Below are positions 7,790 through 15,317 of a DNA stretch of 64,000 bases, in pieces (position 1 is the stretch's first letter; each line of letters starts with the position of its first letter). The stretch covers positions 434,001 to 498,000 of the forward strand of contig NZ_LWLN01000001.1 in NCBI RefSeq assembly GCF_001953745.1. Reading direction: 5' to 3'. The notes beneath the pieces are model-generated. The model ran no database searches, was not told the origin of the DNA, and worked only from the letters and a program-made list of their open reading frames with translations. The position numbers and the translations under genes were made by a program. The stretch is from Natrinema saccharevitans (lineage in GTDB: Archaea; Halobacteriota; Halobacteria; Halobacteriales; Natrialbaceae).

Positions 7790-8545
7790 TTACCAGTCGA
7801 TGTCGTCTTTCGTCAGTTCGCGCTGGCCCAGCTCGCGGAACGCCGTGGTCGGCTCCCCGAGGAGGTCGTTCAGTTCGTTGATCGCTGCTGCGGCCTCCTT
7901 TGCCTCCGCGACGGCGATCTGATAGCGTCGCCAAGCAAGATTCTTGGCGCCGTAGAGTTCGCCCGGCGGGTCGTCCGCTCGAGCGTCGCCGACGAGGGCC
8001 TCGACGTCTTCCTCGTCGAAGCCGCACGACTCGACGAGGAACTCGCAAGCTTCGTCTTCGCCGTCCTCGCAGTGGTCGCGAGCGTGGCCGCACTGCTCGT
8101 CCTGCGCTCCCTCGAGATCGGCGAGACGATCGTCAACGTTGGTCTCGGCGTCGAGCCGGTCACCGCGTTCGTCGCGAGTCGCTCGCTTTGCCACTTCGCG
8201 GTGTTCGTCGACGCTGAGCGTGTGATCGTAGTACGCGAGCCAGTCGTCGACGCCCTCCTTGAGCATCAGCCCCTTCACGCTCCTGGCGTGGGGAACCGAT
8301 GTTCGTGAGAAGTCGATCGACTCGCGTTCGTGGTCGGTCAGCTCGGCTTGGCCGCCGCGGCCACCGCGTTCGGAGCGCCCCGCCGCGGCCTCGATCGTCG
8401 CCGTCTCGAGGACGTGGTCGGGTGCGTCCGAGGAGATCGCGACGGTTTTGAGCCGGCGATCGTCGTCGGTGCAGAGGTGATCCTCGTAGTCGTCGCGGAA
8501 CTGGTCGGCCGCCGCTTTCGATCCGAACTCGATCCGTTCGGTCAT
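7790..8545 (-). CDS. Conserved-looking acidic viral protein with Cys/His cluster
   Basis: 251 residues from ATG 8545; the ATG overlaps the stop of the upstream gene by one base. Contains the segment QDEQCGHARDHCEDGEDEACEFLVESCGF, a Cys/His-rich patch that could bind zinc, followed by helical segments. No named family. As the second gene of the leftward operon it may be a regulator or replication/packaging helper. Confidence 0.55.
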   Translation of the reverse strand: MTERIEFGSKAAADQFRDDYEDHLCTDDDRRLKTVAISSDAPDHVLETATIEAAAGRSERGGRGGQAELTDHERESIDFSRTSVPHARSVKGLMLKEGVDDWLAYYDHTLSVDEHREVAKRATRDERGDRLDAETNVDDRLADLEGAQDEQCGHARDHCEDGEDEACEFLVESCGFDEEDVEALVGDARADDPPGELYGAKNLAWRRYQIAVAEAKEAAAAINELNDLLGEPTTAFRELGQRELTKDDIDW

Positions 8546-8868
8546 CAGTAGGCTCCGGTGATATAGCGGGCGAGCCGGCAGTTCTTCAGCGTCCGCGAGT
8601 GGCCGTCGTAGCCGCCTTCTGGGTCGGTCTGTTGGAGCGACGAGCGCTCGAGGATATCCTCGAGGTCGGGGGTGACGTGCCAGGATTTCTGGCCGGTCGG
8701 AGTGTCGACCCAGACGACCGGCCACCCGTCGTGCCAGTACCAGCCGGCGGTGTTCGGGCCCCAGGTGAGCCGGATCGCCCTCGCGAAGGCGATCGCGAGG
8801 AGATTTCGGTCGTGATAGACCTCGTCGGGAAGCTTCTCATCAGTCGGTGGTGGGTTGTCTGTCCCCAT
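8545..8868 (-). CDS. First gene of the viral late operon, unknown function
   Basis: 107 residues, starting MGTDNPPPTDEKLPDE, with a Trp-rich centre (TWGPNTAGWYWHDGWPVVWVD). No membrane segment. It is divergent from the AbrB-like gene at 8974 and heads the leftward transcript. A partial copy with the same divergent neighbour occurs at 19161-19424, so gene and control region travel together. Function unknown. Confidence 0.65.
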   Translation of the reverse strand: MGTDNPPPTDEKLPDEVYHDRNLLAIAFARAIRLTWGPNTAGWYWHDGWPVVWVDTPTGQKSWHVTPDLEDILERSSLQQTDPEGGYDGHSRTLKNCRLARYITGAY

Positions 8869-8913
8869 GGTCAGATGGGTCTCTCGAGCGAGTGATAGCG
8901 GTCGGGAATATCA

Positions 8914-8935
8914 TAGTCTCGTACTGGTGAGACTA
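8914..8935. promoter_or_regulatory. Perfect dyad between divergent viral genes
   Basis: Inverted repeat TAGTCTC / GAGACTA with an 8-base spacer, in the shared control region of the late operon and the AbrB-like gene. A TATA-like stretch (taatgtttaaac) overlaps its right end and precedes the AbrB-like start by about 34 bases. Likely an operator. In the second copy (19470-19491) the arms have diverged. Confidence 0.5.
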
Positions 8936-8973
8936 ATGTTTAAACAGATTCAGCACTAGTTAGGAATGTAGCC

Positions 8974-9171
8974 ATGCCGATCCACCAGTTGACACAAGTT
9001 GGTCGTACGTCGGGCGGTGTTGTACTCCCGAAAAGCGAGCTTCGGGCGCTCGGGTTGGTAGATGAGGACGGCAACGTGAAAGATCAGCCAGTACGGATCA
9101 CTCGGACAGGTGATGAAACGTGGGAAGTATCGTTGATTGATCCGAACGATTATCCGGTACAAAACGTCTAA
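8974..9171 (+). CDS. AbrB-like small regulator of the provirus
   Basis: 65 residues of swapped-hairpin AbrB type: conserved core VGRTSGGVVLPKSELRALG followed by a strand-rich half. It probably binds DNA as a dimer. It is divergent from the structural operon across the dyad at 8914-8935, so it may control the switch between lysogeny and virion production (inference). A paralogue at 19530 shares most residues. Confidence 0.7.
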   Translation: MPIHQLTQVGRTSGGVVLPKSELRALGLVDEDGNVKDQPVRITRTGDETWEVSLIDPNDYPVQNV

Positions 9172-9290
9172 TCGATCGAATTTCTTGTTGAACGGTACAA
9201 TATATGGGTTCATATATTTGATGATTCTAACTCCGTTCTCATTCCTCATATGACAAGCTTTTATGTATTTATGGTTAGTATGGATTAGCA

Positions 9291-10049
9291 ATGGATACAA
9301 AATTACTATATCTTGATGAGTCGGGGGACAGCGGTTGGCTACCTGATCACGGTGGGAATAGTACTGAGCCATATCTCATTTATGGCGGAGTCGTTCTGTC
9401 ACCAGCACAGAATCACTTATTGAAGCAGGAACTGCATGACATCATAAACAAGTATTTTTCATCCCCTATGGATCGGCCTGAAGAAATACACTATGCCGAT
9501 ATCTGCCATCATAATGGGCCCTATAGCCAACTTTCTAATGAGGAATCCAGTGATCTTCGAGATGATCTCTTTGAATTAATCTTGGATATTGAGCCGATGC
9601 TGATGGGGATGGTGATAGATAAATATGAGCTAAAGGAAGAATATGGTGCTTATGCAAACCCCCCGAAAAGACTAGCATTTAGAGCAATTGCTGACCGATT
9701 TCATAAACAGCTCCAATCTGATGACGCAGTAGGAATGATTACGATGGATGCTTCCGAAAGGAGTATCGACGCTAGACTTCGAGAACTCATTTACCAAGCC
9801 CAAGATAGTGGTATCAAATTGGATGGAGCTAGCTCAAAATACGACTCAACTCTCCCTAGAATAATGGATACCGTGACCGTTACTCCATCAGAGATGAGTC
9901 CAGGCATTCAATTAGCAGATATTGTAGCTTACCAAATCCGCCATCAATATCGATATGATAATGACAGTCATGGCTTCCAAGCAATTGAACATTTGTTTCG
10001 GGACCCCGATGGTTACAGCCTTACGGAGCCCGCAATCTTCCCCGACTAA
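9291..10049 (+). CDS. DUF3800 family protein
   Basis: 252 residues with the DUF3800 hallmarks: LYLDESGDSG near the N-terminus (residues 6-15), a central acidic helical part and SPGIQLADIVAYQI near the C-terminus. The fold is predicted RNase H-like and nuclease-like, and members are common in phages and defence islands. No activity is established. The gene is clearly richer in A+T than the viral structural genes and stands alone, so it looks acquired. Confidence 0.8.
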   Translation: MDTKLLYLDESGDSGWLPDHGGNSTEPYLIYGGVVLSPAQNHLLKQELHDIINKYFSSPMDRPEEIHYADICHHNGPYSQLSNEESSDLRDDLFELILDIEPMLMGMVIDKYELKEEYGAYANPPKRLAFRAIADRFHKQLQSDDAVGMITMDASERSIDARLRELIYQAQDSGIKLDGASSKYDSTLPRIMDTVTVTPSEMSPGIQLADIVAYQIRHQYRYDNDSHGFQAIEHLFRDPDGYSLTEPAIFPD

Positions 10050-10259
10050 AGATAGGTCTACGAAAGTAGGAACAGAGGGGGAAGAATCCACGGGCATTGC
10101 GCCCTCCCTCCTATACGAATGTCTAAGCGGAAGCACATTATAACTTACGGACCGCACTGATATCTGCAAATTAAACCTCGACAGTATCTATTCGTTATAC
10201 AGGCTGCTGTAAAGGAGGCGACTTAATAAACCGTACAAGATTTGATTTCCGTTAGTAAC

Positions 10260-11129
10260 TTAGTTTCCAAACTGCGCTATTGGTGATTGACTTGTTACGA
10301 GATAGTGACTACCAATTAGATCAGTCTCAATCTCGGTCCGCTTGTGTCTTGCATCCATTCCGTTTGGAATGGCGACTGAAAAGAGCGCCTCACTGCCGAA
10401 CGTATTCTCGTGTTCTCGGAGTCGCCGTGTGAATGCTTTCGTCTCGCCGATATACGCCAGTGGTGGCGCATCACTTTCGTACCAAATCCGATAGACACCT
10501 GCGTCGGGTAGATCCGGCTCAAGTCGATCTTCAAGCCGATAGGGATCACTCCATTCGAGACCCATCCAGTCAGGTGCGGTCACATCGTCGACGTTCTTCC
10601 AGGGAACCGGCCCACGACCGGGTTCGGTATTCGGTTCAATTTCTCCGTCTTCGAGCGGGCCACCGACGTATCCATCACTTCGGTATCCCGACTGTGAGTA
10701 GCCGGGAATGATCCGGCCGAAGTTCGCGGTCGGGCTCTCATCCATTTCACGACGGGCGATCGCGATGAGTGCTTCCTCGAGGCCCTTCCGGTCCTGATCG
10801 GTAGTAGCGAGCGACGGTGTCGCGGTCGACACTTCGAACGCCGGTCCGTCTCGATCACGAACTGCCCACAGACATGGTGCAGCTGTGTGTGGATCACGGA
10901 ACGGCATCTCTTCGGAGTAGACGTTCCGTGCCAGCGCGCTCACCCGTCCACGTGTACTCCGGCCGGTTTGACCAATGTACTCGAGGCCGTCCCGGTCATG
11001 ATGGCGAACGCGGTAGAGTCCCGGATCGGTCGAGATCGCCGTCAACTCATCGTCTGTCGGATCAAGAGATAGCCATTCGCTCCAGTTTATTTCCATCCAG
11101 TCATCCGCATACAGATTTCCCTCGTCCAT
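10260..11129 (-). CDS. Tandem GIY-YIG domain protein
   Basis: 289 residues with two GIY-YIG-like units. The first is GLYRVRHHDRDGLEYIGQTG (about residues 37-56) followed by R-rich helices. The second is GVYRIWYESDAPPLAYIGET (about 205-224) followed by FTRRLREHE. The family cuts DNA with a single metal. Two units in one chain suggest a built-in dimer or one degenerate copy. GC content is nearer the viral genes than its AT-rich neighbours. Likely a mobile-element or defence nuclease (inference). Confidence 0.7.
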   Translation of the reverse strand: MDEGNLYADDWMEINWSEWLSLDPTDDELTAISTDPGLYRVRHHDRDGLEYIGQTGRSTRGRVSALARNVYSEEMPFRDPHTAAPCLWAVRDRDGPAFEVSTATPSLATTDQDRKGLEEALIAIARREMDESPTANFGRIIPGYSQSGYRSDGYVGGPLEDGEIEPNTEPGRGPVPWKNVDDVTAPDWMGLEWSDPYRLEDRLEPDLPDAGVYRIWYESDAPPLAYIGETKAFTRRLREHENTFGSEALFSVAIPNGMDARHKRTEIETDLIGSHYLVTSQSPIAQFGN

Positions 11130-11231
11130 GTCTGTTCGTTGTACAATACAAGCCGATCACCTATCATTAAACCCTCAGTTGAAATCCGAACCTTGATGTC
11201 GTGGCCTGTAGGTTTGTAGAAGTTGCTCTGG

Positions 11232-11597
11232 CTATGAATTGAGGCTGTTTTTCACAAATTCATACATGTCTCTGAAGATAGTGATACAACCCCAGAATAA
11301 TTGAGAAACCCACGAAGAGAGCATTTGAACTAGGTTCTGTGTATGATTGGTTGGTGAGTTCCATAAATCAAAAACTGTCCCAAGAAGAAATTCAGTAAGG
11401 ATTGAGTACAGCCCGAGAGCTATCGATGTAATAAGGGTGGTAAGCGCAGATACTCCCCGAAAGAATACCGTTTGTAAGAACTCTCGCGGCCAACTTACAT
11501 ACTGTTCAGTAAACGGTTGCTTCCTTGGGTTCTTTCGTTTCCACCATCCGTAGAGGGCATTCATCTTGCGACGTATATACTGCAGCACTTCAAACAT
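11232..11597 (-). CDS. Small membrane protein in the AT-rich insert
   Basis: 121 residues: a basic N-terminal third (RRKMNALYGWWKRKNPRKQ), then hydrophobic helices at about 46-70 and 92-112. No family recognised. AT-rich codon use unlike the host core. The conserved site at 11677 lies 80 bases upstream of its start. The phrase ggtttgtagaagt occurs on both sides of the gene (11211 and 11650). Confidence 0.55.
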   Translation of the reverse strand: MFEVLQYIRRKMNALYGWWKRKNPRKQPFTEQYVSWPREFLQTVFFRGVSALTTLITSIALGLYSILTEFLLGTVFDLWNSPTNHTQNLVQMLSSWVSQLFWGCITIFRDMYEFVKNSLNS

Positions 11598-11676
11598 ATC
11601 TAATAGTTACTCTAATGGCACTTGAACCTACTTCGTTTACCGTCCAGTGGGTTTGTAGAAGTACTAACTGTAGTGA

Positions 11677-11704
11677 TGTCCGAGAAGTAGAGTAGTATAG
11701 GCTC
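11677..11704 (-). repeat. Half-preserved 28-bp dif-like site 1
   Basis: On the minus strand the second arm CTTCTCGGACA and the centre ACTCTA are intact, identical to the site at 51897. The first arm has decayed (GAGCCTATACT). It lies at the outer edge of the left cluster of such sites, between two small membrane-protein genes. Confidence 0.5.
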
Positions 11705-11730
11705 TTCTGTCCTCTTATATCCAGGTCAAA

Positions 11731-12093
11731 TCACCCAGAACCATTCTCTGAGTTTGTGTCTGATTTTTCACCAGTGACTGCTGGAACTGGAACAGTTGTA
11801 GCAGCAGTTGCTGCTGGTGGTTCAACGTGGACTGCTTTAGCGATGCCGGTGATAGAAGCAAAGAAGGTTACTATCACAATTTCTGAGAAGGGGCCAGAAC
11901 AGAGGTAGTTCACTAAACCTGCAAATGCAAGGATCACTGTAAGCCATGGTCCCCACTCCAATACCCATGTAGCGACTTTGTGTTCCCTTTCGCTTTCAGC
12001 AACAAGTATGACCTTTGGTAGACGGCATTTGATCTCCATGCTAGTAACTCCCCACTCAGATAGAAAATAGTGTAGTGTCATTTCCATAGACAA
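11731..12093 (-). CDS. Small membrane protein of a single-gene module
   Basis: 120 residues with two adjacent hydrophobic helices (about 46-62 and 70-86, GPWLTVILAFAGLVNYLC and EIVIVTFFASITGIAKAV) and a Pro/Thr-rich tail. The start could be Met1 or Met3. AT-rich, no family recognised. It is bounded by the sites at 11677 and 12103, the latter only 9 bases before its start codon. Confidence 0.55.
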   Translation of the reverse strand: MSMEMTLHYFLSEWGVTSMEIKCRLPKVILVAESEREHKVATWVLEWGPWLTVILAFAGLVNYLCSGPFSEIVIVTFFASITGIAKAVHVEPPAATAATTVPVPAVTGEKSDTNSENGSG

Positions 12094-12102
12094 AATTTCC
12101 TG

Positions 12103-12130
12103 TGTCCGAGAAGATTAGTAGGGCCGGACG
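12103..12130 (-). repeat. 28-bp dif-like site 2
   Basis: On the minus strand: a somewhat diverged first arm (CGTCCGGCCCT), centre ACTAAT, perfect second arm CTTCTCGGACA. It separates the genes at 11731 and 12168. Confidence 0.55.
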
Positions 12131-12167
12131 ATCGTCTGTACGGGAATGGCTGTTTTCGGTCAGGAAC

Positions 12168-12653
12168 TCACCTTTGGATAGAGAATACGGGAGTTACAGC
12201 GTCCGCGAAATCAACCAGCCATGCAGCGAATTTTGAGAGGGGATTGGTCAGGTCCTCACGTTCTAATGCGTCCTGACGTGCCCTGTCGAGATTCCTACTA
12301 CACTCGTGATGGCAATCATGGATGCGCTGCTTCTGTTCGAGTGTTAGCGGAGCTAAACCTTGATAGTCATCTCCCAACACCCACCGACGCATTGTATGGT
12401 CACTATTCTCATCAGGAAACCGCTCGTAGAGTTCCTTAAACTCCTGATGCAGAAAGTCTCTCTCTGACATACCTTCCTCATCTGGATTTATTGCCCCGAG
12501 TCGGCGAGCACTTAAATCTGAAAGGCGTTCGTATGAATATCGTTCTCTAAGTGTGCTTAGTCTCTCTTCCAAGAACTTCTCGTTATTAGATGGGTCCGGG
12601 TCGTCGGCAAAAGGTGGATCAGATTGATTTGTTTCTCTATTGTCCGTGCTCAT
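12168..12653 (-). CDS. Hydrophilic protein of unknown function, single-gene module
   Basis: 161 residues, acidic disordered N-terminus (NQSDPPFADDPDPSNNEK), then helices with a Cys/His pair (HDCHHECSRN). No transmembrane helix and no known family. Bounded by the sites at 12103 and 12740. The latter is 87 bases upstream of the start codon. Confidence 0.55.
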   Translation of the reverse strand: MSTDNRETNQSDPPFADDPDPSNNEKFLEERLSTLRERYSYERLSDLSARRLGAINPDEEGMSERDFLHQEFKELYERFPDENSDHTMRRWVLGDDYQGLAPLTLEQKQRIHDCHHECSRNLDRARQDALEREDLTNPLSKFAAWLVDFADAVTPVFSIQR

Positions 12654-12720
12654 GACGCTTAATTGTCTGGAGAGCCGAATAAGTGCTTTGGGGGACTCCT
12701 TGGCTGATAAATATGTATCC

Positions 12721-12767
12721 GTAGTTACTGCGAGCGCTGTGTCCGAGAACTCCGGTAGAGTCGGACA
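12721..12767 (-). repeat. 28-bp dif-like site 3 with accessory arm
   Basis: Core 12740-12767; on the minus strand the arms are TGTCCGACTCT and GTTCTCGGACA around the centre ACCGGA. The 9-bp accessory arm (GTAGTTACT on the plus strand, 12721-12729) lies exactly 10 bases from the core, the same spacing as at 51935 and 54068. It sits 86 bases before the SNJ2-type integrase gene. Confidence 0.7.
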
Positions 12768-12826
12768 GAATCACCCCGATCTCCCCCTCGAGGACCACCG
12801 AAAGAACTAGATTGCTGGCGGTTTTT

Positions 12827-12850
12827 GTCCGGAATGCAGGCAACCCGGAC
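12827..12850. promoter_or_regulatory. GTCCGG/CCGGAC dyad at the integrase start
   Basis: Inverted repeat of six bases with a 12-base spacer ending two bases before the integrase ATG at 12853. Its GTCCG core is the same as in the dif-like sites, which suggests the same protein, perhaps the integrase itself, could bind both (inference). Confidence 0.4.
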
Positions 12851-12852
12851 GC

Positions 12853-13440
12853 ATGAATCTCCAACAGCACGAGAACCGCGACGACATGAAGGTCTGGCTC
12901 AGCCAGAACGAAGTAGAACAGTTGCTCGAGGTGGCCGACGATACCCAGCAGCGAATTGCATTCGCACTCGGAGCGCGATGCGGCCTCCGCTCACACGAAG
13001 TCCTCGACGTTGCGCCGGAGGATATCGTCGATACCGACGCCGGGACGATGCTCCGCGTCTGGCACGGGAAGGGCGACAAGTTCCGAGAGACGCCGGTCCC
13101 GCGAGATCTCGCGACGACGATCCGGACGGTCGACGACGTACGCGACGCACCGACCAGCTCGTCGCTCGTCGAGATCACCAGTACGCGGTCACTCCGGCGG
13201 TGGGTCCGATCGGCTGCCGACCAGCTGTACGACGAGACGGGAGACGCTGGGTGGGACCATCTCGGCTTCCACGATCTCCGCCGGACCTGGGCGACCGCGC
13301 TCGCCTCCGACGACGTTGATCCGCTACTGGTCTGTGACTGGGGCGGATGGAACGATCTCGAGACCTTCCTCGAGCATTATCGAGGAAGCTACAGCCCTGA
13401 AGCACAGCAGCGGGAGCGTGAGAAAGTTGGTTGGCTCTAA
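12853..13440 (+). CDS. SNJ2-type tyrosine integrase, catalytic domain only
   Basis: 195 residues, lacking the usual N-terminal core-binding domain, as described for integrases of the pleolipovirus SNJ2 type. Catalytic residues are visible: R46 in CGLRSHE, a Lys in GKGDK (73-76), H140-x-x-R143 in FHDLRRTWAT, W166 in DWGGWNDL and Y176 in LEHYRG. An internal ATG at 12886 is an alternative start. It should catalyse site-specific recombination. It sits beside dif-like site 3 in an AT-rich insert, so it probably belongs to a second element nested in the provirus. Confidence 0.8.
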   Translation: MNLQQHENRDDMKVWLSQNEVEQLLEVADDTQQRIAFALGARCGLRSHEVLDVAPEDIVDTDAGTMLRVWHGKGDKFRETPVPRDLATTIRTVDDVRDAPTSSSLVEITSTRSLRRWVRSAADQLYDETGDAGWDHLGFHDLRRTWATALASDDVDPLLVCDWGGWNDLETFLEHYRGSYSPEAQQREREKVGWL

Positions 13441-13564
13441 GCTACCGCTCAATATATGTGCGGACTTAGCGTTGTTATTTCCGTTAGTGCCGGTGATTAT
13501 GGTAATGGCATTCTGAAAACAGTTCGCATATTCACCCACCTATATCTACGATAATGCACAACCA

Positions 13565-14317
13565 TCAAATATTTATCATCTCTTTGAGTCTATGAATCCA
13601 TATTCTGATTTGATCTCTGATAGTAATTTCATGTCTATGAGCCGATAACGCCTCTGGAAATACATTCTTAGCCTCTTGTTCATCTGTAGCCATAAATTCC
13701 ATGCCCGTTGGGTAGCCACTGTACCGGTCATTTTGGAGATCAATAGTTGCAGCAAATGGAGTGATTATTACAGTCTGTGATTCTCCAGTGAATTCTTGAT
13801 ATTCCACAACGAAGCAGAATTTAACTTCTTTAATACCATCTTGTTTCATTTCGTTAAAAGCCTCCAAGAGCCATTTCATGTCCCAGGTCTCGGAGTCTTC
13901 TGTTTCTCTAACTCCAATTTTAGGTTTGCAACTAAACTCTTCTTTTTCGCCTGGCTGTAATACAGAACCTTCTACTCCCTCTAGTCCATCTTGATTCAGA
14001 TAAACACCGACTTCAGAATACTTCTGTTTGTAGTCTTCTGGAACCGTAAAATATGTTATCAACTTTAGATCCTTAGCAATACCATTTCCGTAATTGCTTA
14101 GGCTTATTTCACTCTCGATCGTATCAGAATCCTGTAGTTTACCAGATACAATTGCCTTATGATCTGCTGCTAAAAGTTCCTTCTGCTGGCCGTAAAGCCG
14201 ATAGAGAAGGTAAGATATGATGACGGAAAATGAAGACAAAATCACCTCTGCCCAACCCGTAAGCCATTTTGGTGGTGAGGATAGTTGTAATGAAATAGCT
14301 AATAGATAATCCAACAT
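13565..14317 (-). CDS. Membrane-anchored protein of unknown function
   Basis: 250 residues from ATG 14317 (a GTG at 14347 is possible). Two short hydrophobic stretches near the N-terminus (LLAISLQLS, and WAEVILSSFSVIISYLLYRLY at about 21-41) precede a soluble ~200-residue domain rich in beta-strand and charged residues. Strongly AT-rich and isolated, next to an integrase. Defence or exclusion function is possible but nothing in the sequence proves it. Confidence 0.6.
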   Translation of the reverse strand: MLDYLLAISLQLSSPPKWLTGWAEVILSSFSVIISYLLYRLYGQQKELLAADHKAIVSGKLQDSDTIESEISLSNYGNGIAKDLKLITYFTVPEDYKQKYSEVGVYLNQDGLEGVEGSVLQPGEKEEFSCKPKIGVRETEDSETWDMKWLLEAFNEMKQDGIKEVKFCFVVEYQEFTGESQTVIITPFAATIDLQNDRYSGYPTGMEFMATDEQEAKNVFPEALSAHRHEITIRDQIRIWIHRLKEMINI

Positions 14318-14347
14318 ATTGTATAGTAACGAATTCTGGCTACTCAC

Positions 14348-14554
14348 CCTATCCTTTACGATATGGTTTCCCTTTTAGGCGACCACGACTAATTATGTGC
14401 GCATATTGAAAGAGTATATCTTCATTGTTCGGATGATAATAGATAGTCTGCGTTCAGTACACGGCTTCTAATAGCTATCGAGGAGGTGCATGACAACTTC
14501 CGGAAGGCCTTCGTCTGTACTTATTGCTGATAGTCGGTAGCCGAATGGGTATAA
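14348..14554. other. AT-rich intergenic stretch without a gene
   Basis: Holds short AT-rich promoter-like sequence and a small imperfect palindrome (attatgtgcgcatattg). No coding sequence or RNA gene is apparent. Confidence 0.4.
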
Positions 14555-14845
14555 TTAGAGGAGACTATGAATCGTAGGCTGAGGAAGGTTCTCTACATCT
14601 AATTCTCCCTCGAGATACCTCTGACCTCTACCCGTGATCTCGTACATGTGATGATCACTAAACACGGGTGTCACCAGACCAGCCTGTGTAAGCATCCTGC
14701 ACCGCTCTTGAATCCTCCCTCGAGAAGCATTGAATCCCATAGCCTGTTCCATGTAGCGAGGGGTTGACCAAGAATCCTCTTCGAGGTACTCGAGGATTCG
14801 TTCATCGAGTGTACACATCCATCGAGCTGGTCTTCGGTCCGTCAC
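14555..14845 (-). CDS. Winged-helix regulator, phiH1-repressor type
   Basis: 96 residues. A winged-helix core follows the start: TLDERILEYLEEDSWSTPRYMEQAM, a recognition helix region (NASRGRIQERCRML) and the wing (VTPVFSDHHMYEITGRGQRYLEGEL). The start is GTG 14845, overlapping the stop of the upstream paralogue (GTGA). This family includes the phage phiH1 repressor, so a role in lysogeny control is likely. Confidence 0.75.
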   Translation of the reverse strand: MTDRRPARWMCTLDERILEYLEEDSWSTPRYMEQAMGFNASRGRIQERCRMLTQAGLVTPVFSDHHMYEITGRGQRYLEGELDVENLPQPTIHSLL

Positions 14846-15153
14846 GATTCCGAGGTTTCACTCGCCGTAGGGCCGTCTCTCGAGCCGTTTCCGTTAAGGT
14901 AGACTCCGTTTTCAGCGTCGTACTCCTCATCAAGATAGGCCTCTCCTCGATCAGTGATGATATATACGCCATTTCCGAGCGGAGTCAGTAATCCGTTTTC
15001 GGCGAGCTTCTTACAGCGTCGTGAGACAGAAGAATGAGAAATCCTGAGACCCTCTTCTTCGGCAAGTTCACCGACTGGTTTTGCGCCTTCCTTTCGTAGA
15101 GTCTCGAGAATACGATCGTCCCAGATCGTCATCCACGTTCCCGACTTCCTCAT
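14842..15153 (-). CDS. Winged-helix regulator, phiH1-repressor type, with extended tail
   Basis: 103 residues from ATG 15153, with core IWDDRILETLRKEGAKPVGEL, recognition region ISHSSVSRRCKKL and wing LTPLGNGVYIITDRGEAYLDEEYD, then a disordered tail. Paralogue of the next gene and translated with it. Divergent from the early operon that begins at 15363, across a region holding a 7-bp dyad and a GC hairpin. A repressor of that operon is the simplest reading (inference). Confidence 0.75.
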   Translation of the reverse strand: MRKSGTWMTIWDDRILETLRKEGAKPVGELAEEEGLRISHSSVSRRCKKLAENGLLTPLGNGVYIITDRGEAYLDEEYDAENGVYLNGNGSRDGPTASETSES

Positions 15154-15275
15154 TACTGCCCACTTCAGAACACACAAACCTATTCCTACGGTTTTCCCCA
15201 CTCCATAGAACTATGACCTACTTTAGTCAGTCGTTGCATTTATGCAGAGTGAGCCTATACACAGAAACACGGAGC

Positions 15276-15308
15276 TACCAACTTGGCTGAAGATGACTCT
15301 TGTTGGTA
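15276..15308. promoter_or_regulatory. Dyad upstream of the early operon
   Basis: Perfect inverted repeat TACCAAC / GTTGGTA with a 19-base spacer, between the divergent repressor-like genes and the operon at 15363. A candidate operator for the winged-helix proteins. Confidence 0.4.
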
Positions 15309-15317
15309 TGTGAGACC

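Larger units (their letters stand above)
8640..9171. repeat. Direct repeat copy 1 of the viral control region
   Basis: About 530 bases that recur in the same orientation at 19196-19727. The repeat covers most of the leftward 107-residue gene, the ~105-base divergent promoter region and the whole AbrB-like gene. Coding parts and intergenic DNA are both conserved. The copies are 10.5 kb apart. Confidence 0.85.
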
